Positions 41,932 through 53,891 of a stretch of DNA of 64,000 bases are shown in pieces. The notes beneath the pieces are model-generated. The model saw only the letters and a list, made by a program, of their open reading frames with translations. It was not told where the DNA came from and did not search any database. The position numbers and the translations under genes were made by a program. Source of the stretch: Gliomastix tumulicola (taxonomy: Eukaryota; Ascomycota; Sordariomycetes; Hypocreales; Bionectriaceae); contig BCHX01000005.1 of assembly GCA_001599755.1 (NCBI GenBank), positions 3,344,409 to 3,408,408 of the forward strand, in the 5' to 3' direction. The number at the start of each line of letters is the position of its first letter. The first letter of the stretch is position 1.

Positions 41932-44900
41932 TGTCCTGATCCCCTGAAGAGAGGAGGAGGTAAAGCTATCGTAAAGAACCTGAGCCCGATCATGAACATC
42001 GGGAATACATCAAATACCGATGGCGCATCTTGGCCTACCTACGGCTCAAAACAATTGGAAAATAATCCATCTCGCATGCTTCTTTTTCGCCCCGGCTTCG
42101 TGATATCGCGGACAACTTCCGTGAAGGCTCTCATGATATCCACACAGTTAGAAGGGGAGGCTATATCCACTTCCCCTTCTCCCCCCTGTTTCGCCTCGTC
42201 TCTTCATGCCTGCCGTTTGTGGTAGCCAGTGGTCGAGACCGGCTTTTCTCTAGCGGCATAGAGTTTTGCGGCGACTTTAAGGAACGCCGATGCCTGATAG
42301 CGGAAAACCGAATGACTCGGATTCCTGGCTGGTGGGAGTGAGTGATGGAGACTGGTACGGCGGCCCTTGCAAGTTCGAAAAGCCGGGTGATGACTTGAGA
42401 TGAGTCGATTTGCACAGTGGCGAGATGTACGCCTCGCGTAGATAATTGCCTAGACGATTATTTGCCGCTCTGGTGTCATCTCAGCCTTCAATTTCACGAG
42501 GACTTCACCGTCACCAGACTTTTCTGTCCCACTGCCCGTAGTTTGACTATCGTGAGCGGTCTTCTCCGGCGATTGATACAGTCCGGCCAACGGAGTAGAG
42601 CACCAAACGCCGTGGGTCCAACGGGTCGGCGTGCGGGATGGAGAGACAGACAAAGGCCAGGGTGGTCTCCTCCGTCTCACAGTGTGCCTCTTCGGACATT
42701 GACCGATTGTGGGACCCGTCCCTCGAGAAACACACTCAGAATGCGGGAGACTCGTGGAGGGGGAGTCTCAACGTTCGCGGGGTTTGGTCGAGTGTTAAAA
42801 AATGGAGGATGGCCTTTCGGGATTCCCTCGAGGCTCGGGATTCATCGCGGTATGTATCTTGCAGACCGTCTGGCACTGTGCTATCGGATACCGAGTTCAA
42901 TCCCACATGCCCCTGCTCTGGACTCGAATGTGGTGCCTCATCACGATGCTAAATGAGAGGGGACGGACGTATCGTAGGGAGATCGATCGCGGGAGTAGGG
43001 GAGAGACAGCTACTGGACTGACGCAGCAATGATGAGGTAAGAGACGCGTCGAATGCAGTTGTTAGTCACGAACGATTCCAAATTCCAGAAGCATTCGTCA
43101 TGAACTGTCGCACAGAGCAGTCTGTGAGGCCTCCAAAGAGAATCAGCCTGGAGAGCCCTATTACGTAGGTGTGTGTGCTGTGTAAGTGAAGCGGACAAGC
43201 TCCATCGTCTGCCAAGGATGCAGCGCCTCTTGACTCTCTTCAAAGCGCTTGGCGACCATCAAGGGGGGCGAGTGGGCGTCAAACCCTCAAGACAGTTAGA
43301 TATACAGTGTGAATAGCTTGCTGTGCGAGGTCTGCGACCGCCTCACTTTTTTTTGAACTCTTTGACGGCATTCGGATCTACGAGTCTACTGCTCCGATAT
43401 AGGACGGACTGATGGAAGGCACGATGGCATCTTGGACCCCTTCCCAAAGCGTGCTCGTACTGTACGGAGCCTGGGGAGTTTGTACCTCTCGGGTTTATGG
43501 GCTTTGTCGTCCTCTGTGCGGGAGAATCGCGGGGACTGGGAGATGTTGGCGGGGGGAGAGACAAGGGGAAGCGCTGGCTGCGATATCGAATTCGCCAACC
43601 ACGGAGGTTGTCCGTTGGTGGAGAAGCGTCCCGACGACGGGCTGCACGATGCCTTCGCGACGGTATCTAGGTACTGCATTATTGCTCATAAACGCAAAAC
43701 CGCTGGTATCTTGGCTAGCAGCTGGCGGGCGTACGTACGCTGTGATCTTTCAGAGGCCGCCCTGGTCGAAGGATAAGCTGAAGTCGATCAACTCTTGCGT
43801 AATGGAATGTCGACATGGGGGGAACCCCGCGTGGCGGGTGTCGGGCCAGGTTTTTTTTTGTCCCAACTGTGTCTTGTTCTTTGTTTTCGACGCTCTGGAC
43901 TTGGAGGGCTGGAGACGGTCGATTGGTCGAATCTGATAACTTTCCGAGGAGGGGTCAGATATGCTTAAACTTAGCGCCCCGCCCTACAGGAGCCCAATTG
44001 CAAGTCTGTTGGTTTGGTCTGGTCTGAAGGTGGCTTGGTTTGGTTGCACGGCGGCGGCCTCTTTTGGCTGAGGGTCCCCTTCTCTCGGGGAGGTTGGGAC
44101 GTCGCCCGGACTGGAACCGTAATAACGAGCGACCCAAGACATGGGATGGATGGGATGGACGCTGCGGACTGTGACTAGTGAGATGGTGTGCGTCTCCACG
44201 GAATCCTCGGTATCTCGTCTGGTCAAGGGTCAGGCCTGCAACGCACCGAAGGACATCTGTTTGGTGCTCGCACCGCATCTCCGACGAATCCAGAAAGAAC
44301 CGAATGGAAGCGTCCCCCCTCTCATGCCACGGTCCCTGGCCTGGTGTTACGTGACCGAGGACCTCCTCTCGAGTAGCACCACCGTGAGCGTCGGCATTAT
44401 GCAGGGCTAGGCGAGTGGCAGACGGGCGACAATCAAACAAGCTTTGGAAGTCGGACGATCTTTGCTTCTGTCTCGTGATAACGCGGGCGACGCCAAGAGG
44501 AGGGGTCCCCTCCACCAGAAAATGCGGACGGATGGAATTGGAATTGATAATGGTGCTGTTGTTACGGAAGCTGACCGGCGATGGCTTCCTCTTGCTCGAG
44601 CCGTCCTTACTTCTTTCCACACGTGGGCTGAGACGGGCGTGGGATGGTGGGGCTTCTTGCCCGCAAATTGTTTAGAGCGGCATCTGTCTGTGAGACACTG
44701 CGCACTGTGTACCTCCAGCCTGCCTTGATGGACCGTCTCACATCAACATACTCGTTGTCGAATGGGGTGACAGGGCGCCCAGATCACGATTATTCTGCAC
44801 GTCTGGAAGAGAGGAGAGAGTATCCATGATACAGGATGACGACAAGCATACGATCAACGAAGCCTGCACCTCAGCGTGCGCCCGGAGCAATTGTGCCTGG

Positions 44901-46395
44901 CACACACACCTTGGAAAGAGGTTGAGGTAGCGCTGACCCACACAAAAGCCAATCGTCACGCGACCGCAGCAGAATGCCAGATAAGCCAATCAGAGCCCCC
45001 CGCAGCACCGTGCGAGAGGGAGCTGCGAATCACTGCCGATTACTGCCGTCCGGTCCTTCTAGGCGCTTCCTCCCCGCTACGTGTAGCGTTCCTACAGGGC
45101 AATTTCAGCGCTTCCTTAACACGGGATGCCCCGGCACCGCGCGCTGCGATTGTTGGTAGCGATAAGTATTCACTGATGTCATGGCGATGCCCGCCCACTA
45201 GGGGATCTCCCTGTTGCCAGATCCATTGGAAGGAGGTGTTCCGGCCTGATTTGATGAAGTCGTCTCTGATCCAAGCGCATGGTGCATTAGTGGTGGTCTG
45301 GAGAATGCTCGACTGCGTCATCGATGTGCTTTGGTTGAGGGGATCACGTAACGCCGGCAAACCGGAACAGATGGCCAGCGAAAGCGTATGGACGTCAGAC
45401 GGGATGCTAAGAAATCCAATCAGCAAGGAATAATAAAGACGGCATGTCGTGAGAGGCACATCTGCTGGGTGTGTTGAGATTCTAGACCATTGGGTTGACT
45501 TCCCTGGGGGGCGAATTGGCGTTCCCTGATAGGCGGTGGCAGTACAGCGATGAGTCGACTGCTGGGAGTCATGGAAATACAGTGCGAACTCGCACCCCTC
45601 CCTGAGCCATCCACTATCGCCCACCACAATGGCCACAGCCACAGCCAATAGACTTTTGGCGGTGCTGACCTTGCAGCACAACAAGGCCGCGACTAGCCAA
45701 GCGAAGTTCCCTGTTTGATTGGATATTCTCAAGGATAAAGGTAGGCTTGATTGCATCGCTTAACTCAATCCTGCCGTGGCAGCGTCGGAGTTTGTCCGTT
45801 TGGCGATGTGCACATCAGGGACGGACGGCATCGTGAGGTACAGTGCCTGCAGGTTGGGGACTGCTACAGTGGATGTATCAATGGTGTGACCTGTGGCCTG
45901 CAGCGCCAAGTACCATCCCACAGTGCATGTGCAGGCGCAGATACGCGCGTCCTGTAGCTCCCCCCACCCGTAAGTCACTCCACACTGTCCACAGGCGCTG
46001 GAGGGACATGGCAACCCGGCCTTTGACCGAGAGCGGGGCAGGCAGTGGGTATCCCCACTCCACTCACTGTGCAGTACGAAGTATTGATCAGCTTCCAACA
46101 AACGACGGCTGCAATTCACCCTCCGCCTTCCAGCATCCTCTTGAGGATAAAGCCACCTGCTTCCGCACACCAACTCCTGTTCTTTTTCTCTTCTATTCTT
46201 CTTACCACACCTCTTCTGGGCTTGACCCCCTTCCTTTCTTACCAGTATCCATAGCAGTCTTTCGACTCCTTTGCCCCCCCTCTCAGCATTCCAGCAACCC
46301 CCACGCCTGCTCGCGAAGCCGCATCCTCGCCCTCCCACGCCGACGCTCCAGCTTCCCGCTGCCCCCAGTCTCTCTGAGCTACCGACACCCATTCG
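41932..46395. other. 4.5 kb intergenic region
   Basis: No supported gene; the ORFs (up to about 360 codons on the - strand, overlapping the ATPase start) look like chance frames. The last part is the promoter/leader of the P-type ATPase. Two GCCAAG hexamers (the PacC/Rim101 core) lie at about 45696-45701 and 45905-45910, and one at 44492; ENA-type genes are alkaline-pH induced in yeast, but hexamers occur often by chance. Confidence 0.5.
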
Positions 46396-49300
46396 ATGGG
46401 AGAAACCGTCTTTAACAGTACGAATGGTGCAGACCACGCCAGCGCCTCGTCGGACTCGTCGGCCTTCGCCAATCCAGACGACCAGCCTCCTATAGGTGGG
46501 ACAACAGTAGTCGCCATAGAAAAGTCTATTCTGCCTCACACGCTCCCGGCCCAACGTGTCGCCGAGTCTTTCAACTCCCATCTCGAAAATGGGTTGACTT
46601 CTGAGGACGCTGCCGCCCGTCTCGAACGGGATGGCCCCAACTCCATCAAAGGTGCCAAGGGCATCTCGCTCTGGGAGATCTTCCTCGCCCAGGTTGCCAA
46701 CGCCCTGACCGTCGTCCTCATCGCCGTAGCCGTCCTGTCTTTCGCCATTCAGGACTACATCGAGGCCGGCGTCGTCATGGCTGTCATCGTCCTCAACATT
46801 GTTGTTGGGTATGTTGTTCCCTTCCCTTATCACCCCGCCNCCCCCCGCCACCCCCCGCCACCATCACCACTTATCAGTGCAGTGCTAACATAGCGCAGAT
46901 TGGTCCAGGACTACCGTGCCGAGCAGACTATCCAGTCGCTCTACGCACTGTCTACCCCCAAGTGCAAGGTCATTCGCAACGGTACCAGCGACACGGTCAA
47001 GGCGGAAACGCTTGTCGTCGGCGATATTGTCGTCCTCGCGACCGGTGATGTCGTCCCTGCCGATCTGCGTCTGATCCAGGGCATGAACTTGGCCACGGAC
47101 GAAGCCCTCCTCACGGGTGAATCCGTCGCCATCTCCAAGAAGCCCGATGCCGTCTTCACTGACCCCGACATGCCTATCGGTGACCGCACCAACCTCTGCT
47201 ACTCCGGTAGCTCCATCACTCGCGGTCGCGGTACTGGTCTCGTCATCTCCACCGGTATGAAGACCGAGGTCGGTCAGATTGCCGAACTTCTGCGTAAGAG
47301 CAAGAAGGACCTGGAAGGCAAGACCGCTACCCAGAAGTTCTTCATCAAGGCCTACCAGACTGCCCGCGGTATCATTGGTCTCGAGGGCACCCCCCTCCAG
47401 GTCACCCTGAGCAAGTTTGCCCTTCTCCTGTTCGCCTTCGCTATTCTCCTGGTCATCATCGTCTTCTCTGCCAGCCTCTGGAAGGTCGGCGATGAGGTCC
47501 TGCTGTACGGTATCTGCGTCGGTGTGGCTGTTATCCCCGAGTCGCTCCTCGCCGTCTTGACCGTCACGATGGCTGTCGCTACAAAGGCAATGGTTAAGGG
47601 CAATGTCATTGTTCGACAGATGCCGTCGCTCGAGGCTGTTGGTGGTGTCACCAACATCTGCTCCGACAAGACTGGTACTCTCACCCAAGGTCGCATGATC
47701 ACCCGCAAGGTCTGGCTCCGAGGAAACTTGGAGGGATCCGTCGAGGGTACTGCCGATCCCTATGACCCTGGCAGTGGTAACGTCACCTGGTCTGCGCCCC
47801 TTGCTGGCAGCTGCCTCAGCAGCTTCCTCAACTGCCTGACCCTGTGCAACAACTCCACCGTCACTGATGGTCGCAAGGAGCCGGAAACGGACTCCAGCAG
47901 CGTCACTACGGCTGCCGGCCCTGCCCAGTGGAAGGCTCTTGGTGAGCCGACCGAGATCGCTCTCAAGGTGTTCGCCATGCGTTTCGGCCAGACCACCGGC
48001 ACGGATGAGCTCATCACCGAGCACCCCTTCGACTCCTCCTGCAAGCTCATGAGTGTTGTCTACGGCAACCGTGTCGAGGGCACCCGCAAGGTTTACACTA
48101 AGGGAGCCGTCGAGGTCATGCTCCAGATTCTCAACGAGTCCGAGGAGCTTAAGCAGCAGATTCTGACCAAGGCCGACGAGCTCGCCGAGCAGGGTCTTCG
48201 TGTCCTCTGCATTGCCACCAAGTCCATGGACCAGGCCCCTGGAGACTGCGAAACCCGCTCCAAGGTCGAGGCTGATCTCGAGTTCGTTGGTCTCGCCGGT
48301 CTCTACGACCCCCCGCGCCAGGAGACTGCCGGGGCTGTCCTCCAGTGCCGACAGGCCGGTATCACCGTCCACATGGTCACTGGTGATCACATCAAGACTG
48401 CCACCTCTATCGCCTACGAGGTTGGCATCCTGGACAAGAACGTTCCTCTGCGTGCCCATGCTGTTATGGCTGCCGCCGACTTCGGTAACTTGTCCGATGA
48501 CCAGATCGATGAACTCCCGGAGCTTCCTGTTGTCCTCGCCCGCTGCAGTCCTCTCACCAAGGTGCGCATGATCCAGGCTTTGCATCGTCGTAAGGCGTTC
48601 TGTATTATGACTGGTGACGGTGTCAACGACTCGCCTGCCCTCAAGCAGGCCGATGTCGGTATTGCCATGGGTGACCGAGGATCTGACGTCGCCAAGGAGG
48701 CGTCTGACATGGTCCTCACTGATGACAACTTTGCTTCTATTGTTACTGGTATCAAGGAGGGTCGCCGTCTGGCCGACAACATTCAGAAGGTATGTCATGT
48801 CACTCCCGTGTGCGGTGCAAGCTTTCACTAACATGCTCTTAGTTCCTTCTCCATCTCTTGACTTCCAACTTGGCCCAGGTCGTCCTGCTCCTGATTGGTC
48901 TCGCTTTCAAGGATGGGAAGAACCACTCGGTCTTCCCCCTGTCTCCCATTGAGATTCTTTGGGCTAACCTTATCACGTCTTCGCCCCTGGCTCTCGGTCT
49001 TGGTCTCGAGGAGGCTGCTCCTGATATCCTCCAGCGCCCTCCCCGCAGTCTCAAGTCTGGTGTCTTCACCATCGACCTCGTCCGTGATCAGCTCGTCTAC
49101 GGTCTCTGCATGGGTACCATGTGTCTCATGACTTTCATGTTGACTGCCTACGCTGCTTCTGGCCAGGGATTCCACGATCTCCCCGTTGGCTGCAACGAGT
49201 CTGGCGGTGACGGCTGCGGCGCCGTCTTCCGCTCCCGTGCTGCCACCTTCTCCACGCTCAGCTTCCTTCTGCTGGTCACGGCCTGGGAGGTCAAGCACTT

Positions 49301-49613
49301 CCACCGCAGTCTCTTCGCCATGGACGAGCGCTTCAGGGGCCCCTTCTCCGTCTTCCGCACCGTCTACCAGAATAAGTTTCTCTTTTGGGCCGTGATTGGT
49401 GGCTTCGTCATGACCTTCCCCATCGTCTACATCCCCTACCTGAACTTCGAGGTCTTCAAGCACCGCGGCCTCGGCTGGGAGTGGGGTGTCGTCGCCGGCT
49501 CCGTCGTCCTGTACATTGCCCTTATCGAGGCTTGGAAGGCGACCAAGCGGGCTTTCGGCTGGGGTGTCGACCGCTACCCCAGCGGTCTGGCCACCAACAC
49601 CAGCCAGGTGTAG
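46396..49613 (+). CDS. ENA: ENA-type cation-transporting P-type ATPase (type IID)
   Basis: Three exons, 46396-46808, 46899-48789 and 48843-49613 (1024 aa). The introns (90 bp GTATGT..CAG, with an N at 46840, and 53 bp GTATGT..TAG) rejoin LNIVVG to LVQDYRAEQT and NIQK to FLLHLLTSN. P-type hallmarks: TGES (about residue 210), CSDKTGTLT with the phosphorylated Asp (about 394), KGA, GLYDPPR, TGD and TGDGVNDSP (about 709). Family-specific runs such as ALHRRKAFCIMTGDGVNDSP and VFPLSPIEILWA match ENA Na+/K+/Li+ efflux pumps, which export sodium at the plasma membrane or ER. The TM4 motif here is IPESLLAVLTVTM, where yeast Ena1 has IPSS; the Glu recalls Ca2+ pumps, so ion specificity is open. The long 5' upstream region and salt or pH induction in relatives suggest regulated expression (inference). 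Confidence 0.93.
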
Positions 49614-50328
49614 AGCACGCTTAGTTGGAAACACGAGTTCCAGAGATGGAGGGACAAAATGGTGTAATGGATGCGTTGATACCTTTCGAGTGTCCGCTGG
49701 TTTTTTTGTGGAGGACTGGCTTGCATTCCTCCGCAGGTTTTAAGGAATATGCGATTGCCAGAATGGATTAGTTCGTATGCATAGTTATTCCTTCAATCAA
49801 TAATTTCCTGTCATGTCGTGTGTCCCAATGCGCCGAGCACTCCTTCGTAGACAAGAAACCCATCCTCAGGCCCAGAGAGAAGCCGAATTGGTCTCATGAT
49901 GTCGTGCTCAGGCAAGGAGCCTCAGCCTATTCGCCAAATCATACCAGAGGTAGATCACCACGTTTTGGGGCACGAACAACCAGAGTAAGTGCCTCAGCGC
50001 TCCTTGCGGAGGCCGATTTAGGGGCCAAGGGCAGGGGATACAGAACAGTTCCGATGGTTGGGGGCTAAGAAATGGCAGTGCAAGAGGTCGTTGTCAGCAC
50101 AGCATTTTGCGACCAATTACTGCCTTTTTGCACACCGTCCTGCATCCTGAGAATGCTCGGACCACCCTGGGCTTATTTGGTACCTGGTTTGTGCTCATAA
50201 TTGAATGAATTCATATATATATATATCTGCTGGTGTCTCTTCCAAGGTCTCCTTTCATGATGGCCCTCCACTCCTGCAATGCGATAAAGCCTCACACTAA
50301 TACTACGATGTCTTCCCCTACCAAATAA
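49614..50328. other. Intergenic region
   Basis: 3' flank of the ATPase and a short (AT)n repeat at 50213-50226. No gene seen. An upstream exon of the broken gene that follows may lie here but was not found. Confidence 0.5.
50213..50226. repeat. (AT)7 repeat
   Basis: Short AT dinucleotide run. Confidence 0.9.
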
Positions 50329-51555
50329 GGTGGCTGCCCGGGCCAGCACTGGAGACCCAAGTCGTGGCAAGTCTTCCCCAAACTTCCAGTGACATCCCTT
50401 GTTGGAGCCATGGTGGCCATCACCCTCGCTATGGCTGTCTTGCTCCTCGCCGACCATTCTCTTGTCGACTCCTGGCCTCTTGCTCTATCCATCTATCTCT
50501 CCCTCATCGCCACCGTCTCCATCATCATGGTCCGGTTTGCCTATTATGAGAACGCGGACCTATTCTGGTGGACGCAGTTCCTCTCAGGGGTCCCTCTCCG
50601 AGACTTGCACACGGTTCGGGGCCTCACACACAACGCCTCGGCTCTCGTGAACATTTCGCGGAAGAGATCAACGACTGCAGCAGCGCTGCACCTCACCTCG
50701 ATGTTGGCCCTCCTACTCGCCATAACGGGCCCATTCCTCCAGCGCAGGATTACAGTCGAATTGGAGAACGAGGTCGTACACCAGACACCAACGTCAGCCG
50801 GCTCACGCTCTCAGCAGCCCCGTATCAGGACGAGTTTGCCCGAGGTCGTCGCGCAGAACTCAGCCAACTGGCGGCCCCCAACCACGTCGACGCCCTGTGT
50901 GCAGCCAGCCCGAATGCGACCCTGCCAGACGAGCGCGACCGTCCGCAGGATTCACCTGGGCTTTGCAGCGGGTCCCAGAAGTCCCTTGCCGGCATCGATT
51001 CTCACAGTAACGGCAAAACTGGGCTGCGTCTGGACGGTACTATGTGCACGCAAACCCGGGTATGGGGACACGCGCCGCCCAAGGACGGCTTGGATCGCGC
51101 GCGCGGGTCCTGGCAGATGGACTACCACCAGCTCGTGGTGAACCCCATCGATGCTTATATAATGGACAATCCGATGATCTGACTGCCCTCGTTGACGGTC
51201 CTCAGCCGGGAGAGATGCCTTGGAAGGGCCTGGGATTTGGCACCCGCTATGCGTACACACGGCTGTGGCCATGGCCGGCACGTACATTACGAGCCTGTTC
51301 ATTCTCTTCCTCGTGCGGGACGTATTCTCGACTACATGGCCAGAGAAATTCACCTCACCTCCTTTGGAGATCGCAGGAGCGTTTGAGGCACCGCTGTTGC
51401 GAGATGTAGGCAGCAACGTGACAGGCTCTGAGACCTCGGAAGCCATGAACATCGGCTGTCAAGGCTACGAATGGGGAACTAGACAGGATGTCTCGCTTGG
51501 TGGACGGGACGGCACCTTTGACGGGATAAGACGAGCATCTAAGGGGGCAGACTGA
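50329..51555 (+). pseudogene. Fungal-specific multi-TM protein, decayed by frameshifts
   Basis: Pieces of one fungal membrane-protein family appear in order but in different frames. From about 50341: WRPKSWQVFPKLPV, two or three hydrophobic helices, and WWTQFLSGVPLRDLHTVRGL with ITGPFLQRR (frame of 50389). Then, within about 100 bp near 50880-50990, the pieces NAT, CQTSATV, AGFTW and CSGSQKSL lie in three successive frames. Later come HANPG (frame 2) and, in the frame ending at 51555, AGTYITSLFILFLVRDVF and SPPLEIAGAFEAPLLRDVGSN, which is the C-terminal run of the same family. That family has an extracellular middle and a C-terminal helix; this copy is shorter than usual. No intact start is found, since TAA is at 50326. 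I read this as a pseudogene; the family has no known function that I can name. Confidence 0.65.
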
Positions 51556-52109
51556 TGTGGGAGAGGAGGAACTTTCAATCCAGGGGAGTCGAGAGGTCAC
51601 AGGGCAATGGCGAGAGCGAAGGGTTTGTTTCGACAGTGGCTGAGGAGGGGCAAATGGCTGGGGAGGGTTCGAGGCTTGCTATCGGTTTTGTGGAAGATGC
51701 CATAGCTCCTGTTCATGGGAGGCTACACAGTTAAGGTAAGGGAGCACTTGAAAATAGCTTATGGAAATACTTTAAGCTAAGTCGGAGGAGTGAGTGACGC
51801 TTCTGGAGCTCAGGGCACTCTCGCATGAGCACTTAAGCGATAGGGAAACAAACGACAAGCATCCTTCCACAGGAGCTCTAGAATAGATAGTACTAATTAT
51901 CCTGACATATGTAGGTGCACGAATCATTGATACTTCACTGAGTGTCAGACGTTTGTCAATAGAACAACACCATGCTTAAGGAGATGGAGGCAAATTCTTT
52001 TGTACTTAACTGGAGTAGTCCCCCGACACTGGAGATACAACAGGGAAGGATGAAGTGTGAGGACCCTGCAAGTCTCTGCCTCTACCTGCTTCCGTGACGT
52101 ACGGTTTGC
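51556..52109. other. Intergenic region, AT-richer
   Basis: No gene seen between the decayed membrane-protein gene and the first 2EXR gene. Confidence 0.6.
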
Positions 52110-53108
52110 TCACTTTCTCTTAGTGATAGAATCACCCCTCATGGTTAGAATCTTAACACGAGCGGACAAATCGAAAGCCGGCCCGTTCCGATCCCTGTTA
52201 GGAGGGATGCCATAGTCCGTCATCCTCTGCACTCTCCTATAGAACTGCTCCGTAACGGTCCAGCCCTCTTCGGCCTCCTCCCTGAACTCCGTCTCTATGA
52301 ACTCTACGCCGCGGCCGCCCCGGAAAACTCGGGGTGAGGCTAGGGTGCTGACGTGTGGCGCCTTTCTCTGCTCTCGATCAATGAGCCAGATGTGGAGGGG
52401 GAGCTTGTACTTCTCGATGGCAGCAATGACGCGGGTAACATAAGTGGACGGGCACTCTTGGAAGATCAGCTCCAACGGACCGCCCGACGGATCCTGCCGC
52501 CAGATATCGTCGCTGAGCCAGTGCTCCTCGACCTCGAGACCTACGTTGTGGAGGGGCGGGTCGTGCTCGAAGGTGTCGTTGGACATGATACCGCCGACGC
52601 TGAGATTGGGCCCGAACTGGACGAGGCGATGCCACCAGAAAACGTCTTGAAGGGATGAACGAGTGTATAGGACGAAGAGGTCTTCGGCGTGGTTGAGCCC
52701 GAGGTCCAAGAGGGTATCACTGACCCAGACCTCGTTGATGGTGTAATCTGTTCTTCGTCCCCGGAGAAGTCCCCCGTTGGGGCTCTCGAGACGGCAACGC
52801 TCGGCAATCACATCTCGCGACATCTGGCACGCCGACCACAGCGGATCCGGATTGAGGCAGGCGGATGGCCAGGCCCAGTCTGGCTCGATCGAGCTGAGCT
52901 TCACGGTCGGGTAGCTTTGGACTGCACGATGGTTGTCGAACCAACCCTGTATGATACCCTCCCGCATGCGCATCGGATCCAGGGGAGCACAGCCGGTGAG
53001 CATGACGCGGTGCATGGGTGTCGCCCGCTGGTCGACGGCATACTCCCATATCAGGATGCAAAGCTCTGGGGGGAGCTTCGTAAAGAGGGTGAACTCAGTA
53101 GGTGCCAT
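52110..53108 (-). CDS. 2EXR-domain protein, copy 1
   Basis: A single exon of 332 aa. It starts with FTLFTKLPPELCILIWEYAV, the F-x-LP-x-E-x-x-x-IWE motif that begins the fungal 2EXR domain. The rest is a predicted mixed alpha/beta fold with SRDVIAERCRLES, FWWHRLVQFG and a late RGGRGVEFIETEFREE run. There is no signal peptide or membrane segment. It resembles the gene at 53892-54893: both share the N-terminal motif, a PLxNVGxxVxExWL run and the GRGxExxETExRE run. This indicates an old tandem duplication on the same strand, 0.8 kb apart. The function of 2EXR proteins is unknown; they form large lineage-specific families in Pezizomycotina. Confidence 0.85.
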   Translation of the reverse strand: MAPTEFTLFTKLPPELCILIWEYAVDQRATPMHRVMLTGCAPLDPMRMREGIIQGWFDNHRAVQSYPTVKLSSIEPDWAWPSACLNPDPLWSACQMSRDVIAERCRLESPNGGLLRGRRTDYTINEVWVSDTLLDLGLNHAEDLFVLYTRSSLQDVFWWHRLVQFGPNLSVGGIMSNDTFEHDPPLHNVGLEVEEHWLSDDIWRQDPSGGPLELIFQECPSTYVTRVIAAIEKYKLPLHIWLIDREQRKAPHVSTLASPRVFRGGRGVEFIETEFREEAEEGWTVTEQFYRRVQRMTDYGIPPNRDRNGPAFDLSARVKILTMRGDSITKRK

Positions 53109-53891
53109 GTTGTTAACTGTTGACTGCAGAAGCTAGGATGCAATAATCATAACTGCTGATCTGAGGTGGTGTGTCCATGCTTTAAATCGTCAGAGAAACT
53201 ATAGACTTGAACAGGACGTAGCTCCTGCTGTTATGTTCACGGAGTTCGCATGTAGAAGAGCGTTTTGACCAATCTATGCGCCTTTGTCTTGTCAGTCACC
53301 AGGTTATTGAACCCATCGTGTCAAGCGATGGCAAGTCTAGCGTTACTTGAACAAGGATTAATGTTTCAATACTCTTCTAATACCTATTCGTAGTTGAATA
53401 CCTATGAGTGTGTATTGAAAGCTTTTTATGCTACATTATATCTTATGTTAGTGAACCTATTGAGAATATACTTCCATGGTGTTCATAAGCCGTACGCCTT
53501 GTATTCATTGTCAATGGGGTTGAGTGCTGTGCGTGAGTTGTCTCCCACTGACACCCCTTCTCAGTGCAAGTGCTGAGAGCCCTTCTGCTGTAAATTTCGG
53601 CCTCAGATGTCCAGTGAGACGAAAATTGGCGTCGAATTGCATTATGATATCGAGAAGAGGTAATAAGTAAGAGTAGTTGGTCGTCATTCTTATAGCGATT
53701 ACGTTCGCGTAGTCGTGTGTAATTTGCCGAGAGGACAGCTTAGGAAAATAGGCATCTATTATTGGGGAAAGGACTATCAGAGGGGATTTGACATTATAAG
53801 CTTGTGAATCTTACTTCCGGGGCGTTGTGATAGCACTCGTCTGCACTATCGTGTGGGAACTACGATTTGCGCATTCTTTGGTGTCAAATCG
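53109..53891. other. Intergenic region between the 2EXR paralogues
   Basis: AT-rich spacer with the promoter of copy 1. No gene is seen. Confidence 0.6.

Noticed and set aside
46885..48834. 649-codon - strand ORF
   Set aside because: It is fully antisense to the ENA ATPase, which has all P-type motifs; the mirror frame is a by-product of GC-rich codon usage.
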